In this document: positions 42,546 through 50,162 of the stretch, one piece after another
How positions within the stretch are numbered: position 1 is the first letter of the stretch
Layout: the number at the start of each line of letters is the position of its first letter
From: Halobacillus amylolyticus
GTDB taxonomy: Bacteria > Bacillota > Bacilli > Bacillales > Halobacillaceae
Reading direction: 5' to 3'
DNA length: 64,000 bases
Assembly: GCF_022921115.1 (NCBI RefSeq)
Contig: NZ_CP095075.1
Location: 3,050,001 to 3,114,000, forward strand
Program-made: the position numbers and the translations under genes
Notes under the pieces: generated by a model
Databases searched by the model: none
Told to the model about the DNA's origin: nothing
Seen by the model: only the letters and a program-made list of their open reading frames with translations

Positions 42546-43822
42546 AATAATATCCCTCCTAATTGAGAATGTTTATTTAACAATTTAATTGCTAACCTAA
42601 GGTAGGATGAAGCCTTTTTATACATCCGCTGTTTCTCCAATAGATCTGCTAGAAACATTGAATAACGGATGATATATATGTGTTCCTTCTTCTGTTCGAA
42701 GAAGGGAATAACATCACTTTCCAAAAAGTTACTTATATCCTTATCATCGTTAATAACCTTTTTATAAAATTCAAAGTGAAATTGAAAGGGTTTTGAGGGA
42801 TAGATTTTAAGTTTTTCTTCACCATAGTTAACCCATTTAAGACACCCCTCATGGTCATCTTTCTTATAATGCTCAATTACTAAACTATGAATAGAAGTTA
42901 ATAAATAAGAGTTTCGAAATGATGTACTTAAATCATTATATTCAATACTTTTTTCATAACTTTCAATAGCGACCGCATGATTACCCATGCGTGCTTCTAA
43001 TGTACCAATATTGATGTAAACGAGAGTGAGTTGGATATTGTTACCAATTTGTGCAGCAATCTTCCGTGCAAGATGATAGTTTTCAAGAGATTTGGCGTAA
43101 TTCCTTAAACGGCTATAATTTATCCCTTGAATAATATGGCAATCAGCACTCTTAGCTAAATCATATTGTGTTTGGAAGATTTCCAGTGCTTGATCCGTAT
43201 AAAACACAGAAGCTGATAAATGGTTAGCTTGGCTTGTGCTCAAAGCAAGCAGGTAAAAAAGATCACTTTGTTCCCAATCTTCTATTTCCAATGAAGAACT
43301 ATAGTTTTTAGCCTCCATTAATTGTTGAAAGGCATCATTAAACTCATTTCTATAATACTTCACCAGTCCTGAAGCTAAATGGTAATAGAACTTCATCTCA
43401 TCATCAAAAGTATCCTTGTGCTGCCGGATATTTTCCCAAGCCTCATAAGCCTTCTCCACCTCATTTTTCAACAAAAGATGTCGAATGCGGAACAACTCGA
43501 AAAAGATATACAATTGATGATTGGCCAGCGTTTCTTTTTGCTGGAGTAGCTCTTCCTTCAGCAGCTCAGCATCTTCCCTACGCTTAAACACGATCGCTTC
43601 ATACCATTCCTTCAACTTTTCCTTGGAAGGATGGCTGTAAGAGGATTCGCAAAAATCCAGACCGAGCCTTTCGTAAAGCAACTCGAGCACCTCTATAGCT
43701 GGAACGGTTTGATCGTTCTCAATCTTAGAAAGGTAAGCTGACGAAATAATACCCTCAGCTAGCTGGTTTTGAGTCAAACCTTGTTTAACTCGATGAAACC
43801 GAAGCACTTTACCATATTCCAT
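42542..43822 (-). CDS. RRNPP-family peptide receptor and transcription factor (NprR/PlcR-like)
   Basis: About 426 aa, the size of NprR. N-terminal XRE helix-turn-helix (residues about 6-62: VLRFHRVKQGLTQNQLAEGIISSAYLSKIEN), then a TPR-like helical array over the rest (repeats such as ALEIFQTQYDLAKSADCHIIQGINY and NYHLARKIAAQIGNNIQ) that would bind a re-imported peptide. ATG 43822 is used because the promoter -35/-10 pair lies between it and the earlier in-frame ATG 43894. The GTGA overlap with the pro-peptide gene shows co-translation. Receptors of this type control virulence, protease, sporulation or competence genes; targets here are unknown. Confidence 0.9.
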   Translation of the reverse strand: MEYGKVLRFHRVKQGLTQNQLAEGIISSAYLSKIENDQTVPAIEVLELLYERLGLDFCESSYSHPSKEKLKEWYEAIVFKRREDAELLKEELLQQKETLANHQLYIFFELFRIRHLLLKNEVEKAYEAWENIRQHKDTFDDEMKFYYHLASGLVKYYRNEFNDAFQQLMEAKNYSSSLEIEDWEQSDLFYLLALSTSQANHLSASVFYTDQALEIFQTQYDLAKSADCHIIQGINYSRLRNYAKSLENYHLARKIAAQIGNNIQLTLVYINIGTLEARMGNHAVAIESYEKSIEYNDLSTSFRNSYLLTSIHSLVIEHYKKDDHEGCLKWVNYGEEKLKIYPSKPFQFHFEFYKKVINDDKDISNFLESDVIPFFEQKKEHIYIIRYSMFLADLLEKQRMYKKASSYLRLAIKLLNKHSQLGGILL

Positions 43823-43885
43823 TTTCCACACACCTAGTTGATCAACTGTAGATTTGTCAGAAGTTTCTCTTTCAAATCTATATTC

Positions 43886-43914
43886 AGAATACACGTTCGA
43901 CTAGGATATTTCAA
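43886..43914 (-). promoter_or_regulatory. Promoter of the receptor/pro-peptide operon
   Basis: Minus strand TTGAAA (43909-43914), 17-base spacer, TATTCT (43886-43891). The start point would fall near 43879, giving a leader of about 57 bases. GATTTG and CAAATC arms (43851 and 43873) just downstream could be an operator. Confidence 0.7.
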
Positions 43915-44007
43915 CTATATTCATAGGTTTCCCAAGTCGTTCAAATTTCGTGCCTTTAAGGGGGATAAAAAGCACTAACTTTCACAGACCTATAGCAAGA
44001 AAAATTA

Positions 44008-44016
44008 TGTTATAGT
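44008..44016 (+). promoter_or_regulatory. Extended -10 promoter of a candidate small RNA
   Basis: TG at 44008-44009 followed by T and TATAGT (44011-44016) forms an extended -10; no good -35 is present. The start would be near 44023. Confidence 0.55.
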
Positions 44017-44022
44017 GTCGTT

Positions 44023-44241
44023 GTAGCACAAAAAGGGAAGAAATGGATCAAATAGAAGTCGTTTGTGGCGAAAAATGTCACAGGACCGTGTTTGATTTCA
44101 ATCCTTAATTTCAAGCGCTATTTCTCAAGCCGCTCATGATGCGAGCTCGGAGTAATGTGGGTGCTTAGTAACATTTAATTTGCGAATTCCTCCCCTAAAA
44201 TATATCGATGTGGATGAGATCTTTGATCTCATCCTTTTTTT
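44023..44241 (+). ncRNA. Candidate structured small RNA with a 21-codon ORF
   Basis: Between an extended -10 promoter and a strong terminator (10-bp stem GGATGAGATC/GATCTCATCC at 44212-44234 plus seven T) there is no conventional gene. The transcript of about 219 nt folds into an arm with ATCAAA (44046) / TTTGAT (44091), closing GTC/GAC and TGTGGC/GTCACA, then smaller hairpins, and contains the C-rich TTCCTCCCCT (about 44187-44197). A tiny ORF at 44043-44108 (MDQIEVVCGEKCHR..., 21 aa) has a weak GGGAAG site. It runs divergently from the peptide receptor and upstream of aconitase. I recognise no Rfam family. Confidence 0.6.
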
Positions 44242-44515
44242 GGCTTAAATGGTTTTCTCTCCGGTCAAGCTAAGCGTTCACTTTTTTAGCCTGTAAAACG
44301 CTATCTAAAGAGGTTTGGTACAAAGTAGTACCTATATGGAATAGGACCTGTCCAATCATCGAACAAAGCAGCACGCCCTCTGACCCTGAGGATTTCAGAT
44401 TTTCTTAAATATTTGCGATAGAAAATGGGAAACATGAGTAAATTAAGATTGAAAAGGGTATAAATGTTATAGGTGAATATTTATGGGCAATTGTTAAAAT
44501 AAGGAGGAATGCTGT

Positions 44516-46465
44516 GTGGGATATAATGTCACACAAAAGCTGATTAAGGATCATTTGGTCGAAGGTGAGATGAATCCTGGCTCAGAGATTGGGCTGAAAA
44601 TTGATCAAACCTTAACTCAAGATGCGACAGGTACGATGGTCATGCTTGAGTTAGAGGCAATGGGAATTGATCGGGCAAAGACAGAAGCTTCTGCTCAATA
44701 CGTCGACCATAATTTAATTCAAGAAGATAGTAAAAACCCGGATGACCACTTGTTTTTAGAGAGTGCGGCGAAACGATTCGGATTATATTTCAGCAGGCCT
44801 GGTAATGGAGTCAGTCACCCTGTTCATATGCAGCGTCTGGCTAAGCCTGGGCAAACACTGCTTGGCTCAGACAGTCATACATGTGCAAATGGCTGTATGG
44901 GGATGCTTGCTATGGGGGCGGGCGGTATTGATGTCGCTATGGCCATCGCAGGAGAGCCTTTTTATGTGAAAATGCCGAAAGTATGGGGTGTAAAAGTAAC
45001 AGGAGAATTCCCGGACTGGGTAAGTGCTAAGGATGCTATCCTGGAAATGCTTAGACGGCATGGAGTTAAGGGTGGAGTCAATCATGTCTTTGAATATTAT
45101 GGCCCAGGAATTAAAAATTTAACAGCTATGGACCGCCACGTTATTGCTAACATGGGTGCGGAATTAGGGGCAACTGGGACAGTTTTCCCTTCGGATGATG
45201 AAACGAAAAGATACATGAAGCTGCAAGGACGTGAAGATGACTGGATTGAGTTAAAAGCTGATGATGATGCTAAATACGATGTACATGACGAAATTGACTT
45301 ATCGGAGCTTGAGCCAATGATTGCTAAACCTTCAAGTCCAGGGAATGTAGTCCCTGTCAGCGAAGTGGAAGGGGAACCGATTTATCAATCCTATATTGGA
45401 TCCTCCGCAAATCCGGGATTTCGTGATTTTGCTATTGCCTCAAAAATTGTTGAAGGCAAGCATATTGCGGATGGTCTATCGTTTGATTTGAATCCTACCT
45501 CACGACAAATGCTGATCGACTTATCCCAGCAAGGGCATATCGCAAACTTCTTGCAGGCGGGTGCTCGCCTTCACCAGGCCGGATGTAACGGTTGTATCGG
45601 TATGGGGCAGGCGCCGGCAACAGGCCGTAATAGCCTGCGAACAACACCACGTAACTTCCCGGGTCGTTCAGGTACCAGAGAAGATAGTGTATTCCTATGT
45701 AGTCCAGAAATAGCTGCTGTCTCTGCACTGAAGGGTGAAATTACCGACCCCCGAAAGGCTGGATTTGATTACCCGAAGGTTCAGGAATTAGATAAACCAA
45801 CCATAGATACACAGCTACTTGATAAACCATTAACTCCTGAAGAATCTGCTAAGGAAGAATTAGTGAAAGGGCCAAATATAGCATCTATCCCTAAAATGGA
45901 TGAATTGCCTAATGATATGGAATTGCCGGTCTTACTTAAAGTCGGTGATGACATTTCAACAGATGAAATTTTAGCAGGCGGGGCCAGGGTGCTGCCATTC
46001 CGCAGTAACCTTCCTGAGATTAGTAAATTCACCTTCGAAATTGTAGATGATACTTATTACGATCGAGCGATGAAACAGCGTGAAGATGGTGGTCATGTCA
46101 TTGTTGGAGGAACAAACTATGGTCAAGGATCAAGTCGTGAGCATGCGGCTTTAGCACCTAGATATATGGGATTGAGAGTGGCTATTGTGAAGGACTTTGC
46201 GCGAATTCACTGGCAAAACCTAGTCAACTTCGGTATTCTTCCACTCACTTTTGTTAATGAAAAGGATTATGAAGATCTTGAACAGGGCGATGTGCTGGTC
46301 TTTAAAGATCTTCGGAATACAATTCATAAGGGAAATGAAGTAGAAGTGAAAGTGAAGGGTAAAGATAAAACGATTAAAGCTGAGCACGCCCTTTCTAAAC
46401 GTCAGCTTGAGATGATGCAATCAGGCGGCCTAGTGAACTGGGTTAAAAACCGCTTGAATAGATGA
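44516..46465 (+). CDS. Aconitate hydratase, Aquifex/LeuC-LeuD type
   Basis: Protein of 649 aa, shorter than the AcnA/CitB enzyme of B. subtilis (about 909 aa). Fe-S cluster Cys residues and substrate site: LLGSDSHTCANGCMGMLAMGAGG, AGCNGCIGMGQAPATGRNSLRTTPRNFPGR, and the C-terminal swivel domain FRSNLPEISKFTFE with YGQGSSREHAALAPRYMG. This matches the family annotated as aconitate hydratase, putative (Aquifex type). It would isomerise citrate and isocitrate in the TCA cycle. Start GTG 44516 after ATAAGGAGGAATG. The 270 bases upstream of it hold no other gene. Confidence 0.92.
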   Translation: MGYNVTQKLIKDHLVEGEMNPGSEIGLKIDQTLTQDATGTMVMLELEAMGIDRAKTEASAQYVDHNLIQEDSKNPDDHLFLESAAKRFGLYFSRPGNGVSHPVHMQRLAKPGQTLLGSDSHTCANGCMGMLAMGAGGIDVAMAIAGEPFYVKMPKVWGVKVTGEFPDWVSAKDAILEMLRRHGVKGGVNHVFEYYGPGIKNLTAMDRHVIANMGAELGATGTVFPSDDETKRYMKLQGREDDWIELKADDDAKYDVHDEIDLSELEPMIAKPSSPGNVVPVSEVEGEPIYQSYIGSSANPGFRDFAIASKIVEGKHIADGLSFDLNPTSRQMLIDLSQQGHIANFLQAGARLHQAGCNGCIGMGQAPATGRNSLRTTPRNFPGRSGTREDSVFLCSPEIAAVSALKGEITDPRKAGFDYPKVQELDKPTIDTQLLDKPLTPEESAKEELVKGPNIASIPKMDELPNDMELPVLLKVGDDISTDEILAGGARVLPFRSNLPEISKFTFEIVDDTYYDRAMKQREDGGHVIVGGTNYGQGSSREHAALAPRYMGLRVAIVKDFARIHWQNLVNFGILPLTFVNEKDYEDLEQGDVLVFKDLRNTIHKGNEVEVKVKGKDKTIKAEHALSKRQLEMMQSGGLVNWVKNRLNR

Positions 46466-46498
46466 GTAGGAAAGGTAAAATGACGGTGCAGCATAGTA

Positions 46499-46534
46499 AA
46501 AGCTGTGGTCCAAAATAGTGGACCACAGCTTTTT
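46499..46534 (+). terminator. Terminator of the aconitase gene
   Basis: AAAGCTGTGGTCC / GGACCACAGCTTT (13-bp stem, 8-base loop) followed by TTT. Confidence 0.9.
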
Positions 46535-46626
46535 AACTCCTGAAGTGTCTGCGCTGCCCAAATCCGACAAACCGCCCTCTCTCTCCTTAAAAAGCGGTTC
46601 ACAAATCTCAAGGTTGCATAAGAAAT

Positions 46627-46655
46627 AAAAAATCCGTCCAATAGGGCGGATTTTC
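46627..46655 (-). terminator. Terminator of mhqO
   Basis: Minus strand AAATCCGCCC, loop TATT, GGACGGATTTTTT with one mispair, about 6 bases after the mhqO stop. Confidence 0.75.
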
Positions 46656-46660
46656 TAAAT

Positions 46661-47614
46661 TTACTCATTTGTAGTTTCGAGCGGAGTCAGGTTTGCTTCT
46701 ATTTGTTCACGCTTATGTTCTAAGAATGGAGGCAAGGCTAAATTTTCTCCCAGATGCCCCTCATCTTCATCTGTGGTAAAGCCTGGTCCATCCGTTGCCA
46801 GCTCAAATAGAATGTGGTTTGGCTCTCTAAAATAGAGCGATTTGAAATAAAAACGATCAATCAGACCTGAGTTAGGGAATCCTGCATCCTGGATTTTATC
46901 TTTCCATTTTTCAAGTTCCGCTTCATCTTCAACGCGAAAAGCCACATGATGGACACTTCCCCGTCCAGGTCGTTCCCGGTGTAATTCCGGATTTGTCTCA
47001 ATGTGAACTTCAGCACCCGTTCCACCTTCACCCGTTTCAAATACAATACGATCATCAAACGTTCCAACTTTACGGAATCCAAGGATTTCTGTTAGTACTT
47101 TTGCTGTAGGAGCAGCCTCGGCAACTGTTAAATGGACTGGACCAAGTCCGTTAATTCCATTTTCTTGTGGAACAATGGATTTGTCCCAGGCAGTGCCAGC
47201 AGTTACTCCTTCATTATTCTCATCTGATACCAGCATCAATCGTTGGCCCTCGGGATCACGAAAGGCCAGCGTTTTTCTACTCATTGTTTCTTTGATCGGA
47301 TCCTGGTCAACACCGTATGCGTCAAAACGTTCTCTCCAATATTCTAGCGCTTTATCATCCTGTACCCTAAGAGAAGTTGTTGAAATACTGTGTGTGCCGG
47401 GATAAGTCCTACCGGCACGAGGTATTTCGAAAAAGGTTAGATCCGTACCTGGGTTTCCTTTTTCATCAGCATAAAATAAATGGTACATTGAGTTGTCATC
47501 TTGGTTAACCGTTTTTTTTACTAAGCGCATGCCCAAAACATCTGTATAAAAGTCATAGTTCTTTTTAGCATCGGCTGTAATAGCAGAAACATGGTGAATT
47601 CCTTTTATATTCAT
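46661..47614 (-). CDS. mhqO: Ring-cleaving dioxygenase (VOC family), MhqO/MhqA-like
   Basis: Protein of 317 aa with two vicinal-oxygen-chelate modules: GIHHVSAITADAKKNYDFYTDVLGM (residues 4-28) and GLGPVHLTVAEAAPTAKVLTEILGF. VHHVAFRV supplies a later metal His and ILFELATDGPGF is typical of the family. The B. subtilis homologues MhqA and MhqO protect against quinone and diamide stress by cleaving thiol-quinone adducts or hydroquinones. The MhqR operator and strong promoter directly upstream support this. GGGGAGGTTGTTGAG precedes ATG 47614. Confidence 0.9.
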   Translation of the reverse strand: MNIKGIHHVSAITADAKKNYDFYTDVLGMRLVKKTVNQDDNSMYHLFYADEKGNPGTDLTFFEIPRAGRTYPGTHSISTTSLRVQDDKALEYWRERFDAYGVDQDPIKETMSRKTLAFRDPEGQRLMLVSDENNEGVTAGTAWDKSIVPQENGINGLGPVHLTVAEAAPTAKVLTEILGFRKVGTFDDRIVFETGEGGTGAEVHIETNPELHRERPGRGSVHHVAFRVEDEAELEKWKDKIQDAGFPNSGLIDRFYFKSLYFREPNHILFELATDGPGFTTDEDEGHLGENLALPPFLEHKREQIEANLTPLETTNE

Positions 47615-47646
47615 CTCAACAACCTCCCCTAGTTGCGTGTGTAGAA

Positions 47647-47664
47647 TATCTCGATTTCAAGATA
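47647..47664. promoter_or_regulatory. MhqR-type operator
   Basis: TATCTCGA-TT-TCAAGATA is an 8-bp inverted repeat with one mismatch and fits the known MhqR box (TATCTCGA..TCGAGATA). It starts 2 bases past the -10 element (47666-47671, minus TATCAT) of the promoter with TTGACA at 47689-47694 and a 17-base spacer. Confidence 0.85.
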
Positions 47665-47703
47665 GATGATACAATAAAGTACATATTTTGTCAATTGGAA
47701 TCA

Positions 47704-48411
47704 TCATTGACAATACCCTGTACGTTTAAAAGGGAAGAGATGAGTCTGCTGGCTTTTTGAAAAATGAGTAATCGGTTTTCGTATAAACCATTTGTTTGGA
47801 AGGGGTGTTGTTAGGCCTTGAATAGATATGTCTGCTGAGGCATGTTGAAGCTGCCAGCGTTTATGAACAATTGGCCCTTTAAAGACATGCTGTTTTCTTG
47901 TAAGCCATAGAGCGTAGCGTTCAGTTAACCAGTACAGAAGGGAACCGGGGCTTGCTAGGAAAGGGGCGCCAAATGGATGTACACATGCATGGAAGTGAGC
48001 AGGGGGATACCCATTGTGTGTACGCCTGCTCGTATAGTGAACAGTATGGCCGGTTCGGTCTAATCGCATGTTTGCATGGAGGTAAGGCAGGTTGAACTGT
48101 CTTGCGAGAACAACACCTGCAGGGTGATTTGCATCTAACGATAGAAAGTAGACACCGGGTTCACCCTTATACGTAACGTATGTTCGTACATTTAACTCCA
48201 GTAAATGACTGAAATAGGGGAGAGGTGGAAGTCCTCGCAGACGCATATGGTTTATGTGAAATGGAACAACGGCAAGCCAGGCAGACCCTTCAAACGTATC
48301 TATTTCAAAAGACTTAGGTACGAAAGGACGAATAATATGCGTAGGCATTGGCCAGTGGAAGAAAGTCAATTCCTCCCATTCTTGATACATAGTCCAAGGT
48401 TGAAAGCTCAT
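47704..48411 (-). CDS. DUF2071 family protein (YqjF-like)
   Basis: Protein of 235 aa with WLAVVPFHINHMRLRGLPPLPYFSHLLELNVRTYV, the DUF2071 core; B. subtilis YqjF has this type. Function unknown; the family is sometimes described as acetoacetate-decarboxylase-like in fold. It ends 10 bases before the mhqO promoter, so it is not in the mhqO operon unless a read-through occurs. AAAGGATG precedes ATG 48411. Confidence 0.85.
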   Translation of the reverse strand: MSFQPWTMYQEWEELTFFHWPMPTHIIRPFVPKSFEIDTFEGSAWLAVVPFHINHMRLRGLPPLPYFSHLLELNVRTYVTYKGEPGVYFLSLDANHPAGVVLARQFNLPYLHANMRLDRTGHTVHYTSRRTHNGYPPAHFHACVHPFGAPFLASPGSLLYWLTERYALWLTRKQHVFKGPIVHKRWQLQHASADISIQGLTTPLPNKWFIRKPITHFSKSQQTHLFPFKRTGYCQ

Positions 48412-48481
48412 AAAAACATCCTTTTTTATGATGGTTTACCCATTTTAGCTCATAACCATACAATCAAAGGAAAGTAACTAA

Positions 48482-48634
48482 TTATTTCACTTTCTTAATG
48501 CGAGCCTTTTTTTCCTGTTTCCTTCTGTTTAGTTCTTCCACGATTAGATCGATAAACTCCTCGTCCAAACCTAATTCAACCGCCCTCTCAAAGGTAAGGT
48601 TAAGGATGCGTCCAGGTAATTGTTCTAGATTCAT
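48482..48634 (-). CDS. Sda-like sporulation checkpoint peptide, 50 aa
   Basis: Short ORF with AAGGGGGGACC upstream. The core TFERAVELGLDEEFIDLIVEELNRR aligns with B. subtilis Sda (helix-turn-helix hairpin [24 protein letters not shown]) with matching Ala, Glu, Leu, Phe-Ile, Leu-Ile, Glu and Arg-Arg positions. Sda binds the KinA dimer and stops phosphate flow to Spo0A when DNA replication is disturbed. The basic tail RKQEKKARIKKVK is longer than in Sda. It lies 18 bases downstream of the XRE-PAS regulator gene and is probably in the same transcript. Confidence 0.75.
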   Translation of the reverse strand: MNLEQLPGRILNLTFERAVELGLDEEFIDLIVEELNRRKQEKKARIKKVK

Positions 48635-48652
48635 GATAGGTCCCCCCTTGCC

Positions 48653-49195
48653 CTAAGGTAAAAGTTCAGTGGATGTTGTAGCTGCTCCGAGTACTTTTCC
48701 TTCATCGTTATATAAAGGTTGGCCAAAAATGTAGTACTCAGTATGACCAGTGGATAAAGGGAATAAAATTCGTCTGTGTATAGTAGCTTCGGTTTCTATG
48801 ACCTTGCGTTTTAACTCCATAAGTTCTGTGATTCCGTCGTTTAGATCACTATGATCATCTCGTTTTCCTATAACTAGGTTTGTATCAAAATCTGGATCTG
48901 GGTTAAACATCCATGTGTACTTTAACTCTAAATCACAATGAGCGACAATGACCGGGGAGTGGAGGAGAGCGATCCTAAATGGCTCACTTAAGTGTGCTGA
49001 GAAAGACAGATATGGATTGACATGAAGGAAATTTGCGATTTGTGAAGCTACCGCTATGCTTGGATTTCTGGTGCTCGTTTCTATTTGGGCATAATAAGCT
49101 CGGTCAATAAAAGCTCCTTTAGCAACTTGCTGTTGTGTTAAGTTCCTTTCTTTCCTGAGTTGAATCAGCCACTCTCTTATTTTAATCACACCCAT
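48653..49195 (-). CDS. XRE-family regulator with a C-terminal PAS-like domain
   Basis: About 180 aa from ATG 49195 (start uncertain, ribosome site weak). N-terminal XRE helix-turn-helix (IREWLIQLRKERNLTQQQVAKGAFIDRAYYAQIE), then a PAS-like sensor segment with YTWMFNPDPDFDTNLVIGKRDDHSDLNDGITELMELKRKVIETE, the same signature found in PAS_4 sensor domains of HWE histidine kinases, and a C-terminal beta strand region. It would bind DNA and a small ligand or respond to a kinase-like signal. An Sda-like peptide gene follows in the same direction. Confidence 0.78.
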   Translation of the reverse strand: MGVIKIREWLIQLRKERNLTQQQVAKGAFIDRAYYAQIETSTRNPSIAVASQIANFLHVNPYLSFSAHLSEPFRIALLHSPVIVAHCDLELKYTWMFNPDPDFDTNLVIGKRDDHSDLNDGITELMELKRKVIETEATIHRRILFPLSTGHTEYYIFGQPLYNDEGKVLGAATTSTELLP

Positions 49196-49483
49196 TACGT
49201 CTTTAGTTAAATAATAGTTCAAGAGATAGTTCAAAACTCCTTGTGGCAGTTTGCAACAAAATAGCCCGTCACTTATAAAACTTTGGAAATGGGGAGGGTT
49301 ATTTTCAAAAATCCTATTATATAGCCTTTGAAGCATACCTTGTCCATCTTATAGGTGGGATTTTATCGGTAGTAGTTTTTACCCTAAACTAAACAAAAGT
49401 AATCTAATCAGAACGATTATTTTGTGCTAAAATATTCTTTTGAGACTCATTTATGCCGGGAAAAAGAGGGGGATTGCTGCGGC

Positions 49484-50094
49484 ATGTCCTTTGAAACATT
49501 AACAATCATAGCTGTAAGTGCGTTTGCGTTTAGTGGGGCCATTGTGGCTTTAAGTGAGCGATATGATATTTTCGGTACGTTCATGTTAGGCATTGCAACA
49601 CCATTTGCAGGGGGATTATTCGGAATATTGCCATGGATGTACCTGTGGTGCATGTCTGGGAACAAGGCCATTTGTTTTATGTAGCGATGGGAACGATTGC
49701 GATCGTTTATTTTTTTCCAAAGGGATGGGTAATGTTCTGGGACCGCTGGAACATTTATTTAGATGCGATTGGATTATCAGCTTTCGCCCTCCAAGGGGCA
49801 ACCTTTGCAATAAATCATGATTTTCCATTAGGGGGTATCATCTTTGCAGCGATTTTGACGGGTGTTGGAGGTGGAATGACCAGGGACGTGCTCGCACAGA
49901 GGCGTCCGATGGTGCTCCACCAAGAAATATATGCAGTTTGGGCTATGGTGGTGGGATTATTAGTTGGTTTAGAAATAGTTGATCTAGCAAGTTCTTGGCA
50001 AAAGTACACACTGTTTTTCGCTATTATCGGATGCCGAGTGCTTTCTTATCACTTGGGATGGCACTTGCGATTTCGTGATTTGTACCGGTTATAA
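49484..50094 (+). pseudogene. TRIC-family cation channel-like protein (YvgT-like), frameshifted in a G5 run
   Basis: Two frames are needed. The first reads MSFETLTIIAVSAFAFSGAIVALSERYDIFGTFMLG up to the G5 run at 49610-49614, then goes out of frame; inserting one G (GCAGGGGGGATTATTCGG) restores GGIIRNIAMDVPVVHVWEQG and the second half (49633-50094), giving the standard about 203-aa TRIC/UPF0126 protein with two repeats of the GGG-I-RD(V/L) motif (GVGGGMTRDVLAQRRP in the second). Single-base contraction in a homopolymer: real mutation, phase-variable tract or read error. Confidence 0.85.
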
Positions 50095-50116
50095 GAGGCA
50101 TAGATATGGATAAAAC

Positions 50117-50157
50117 AAAAGTGAGCTCCTTTATAGAATAAAGGGCTCACTTTTTTC
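50117..50157. terminator. Bidirectional terminator before cysK
   Basis: AAAAGTGAGCTCCTTTAT and ATAAAGGGCTCACTTTTTT pair around AGA, with one unpaired T. It serves the TRIC region (+) and cysK (-). Confidence 0.85.
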
Positions 50158-50162
50158 GTAAA

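Noticed and set aside
43822..43894. Receptor start at ATG 43894
   Set aside because: The promoter -10 (43886-43891) lies between this ATG and the XRE domain, so the mRNA would start after it.
44023..44241. 6S RNA, tmRNA, SRP RNA or RNase P RNA
   Set aside because: None of their conserved blocks is seen; the transcript also lacks paired ends as in 6S RNA.
43895..44515. tRNA genes in the longest gap
   Set aside because: No T-loop GTTCGANNC or acceptor pairing was found; the region holds the small RNA candidate and the aconitase upstream region only.
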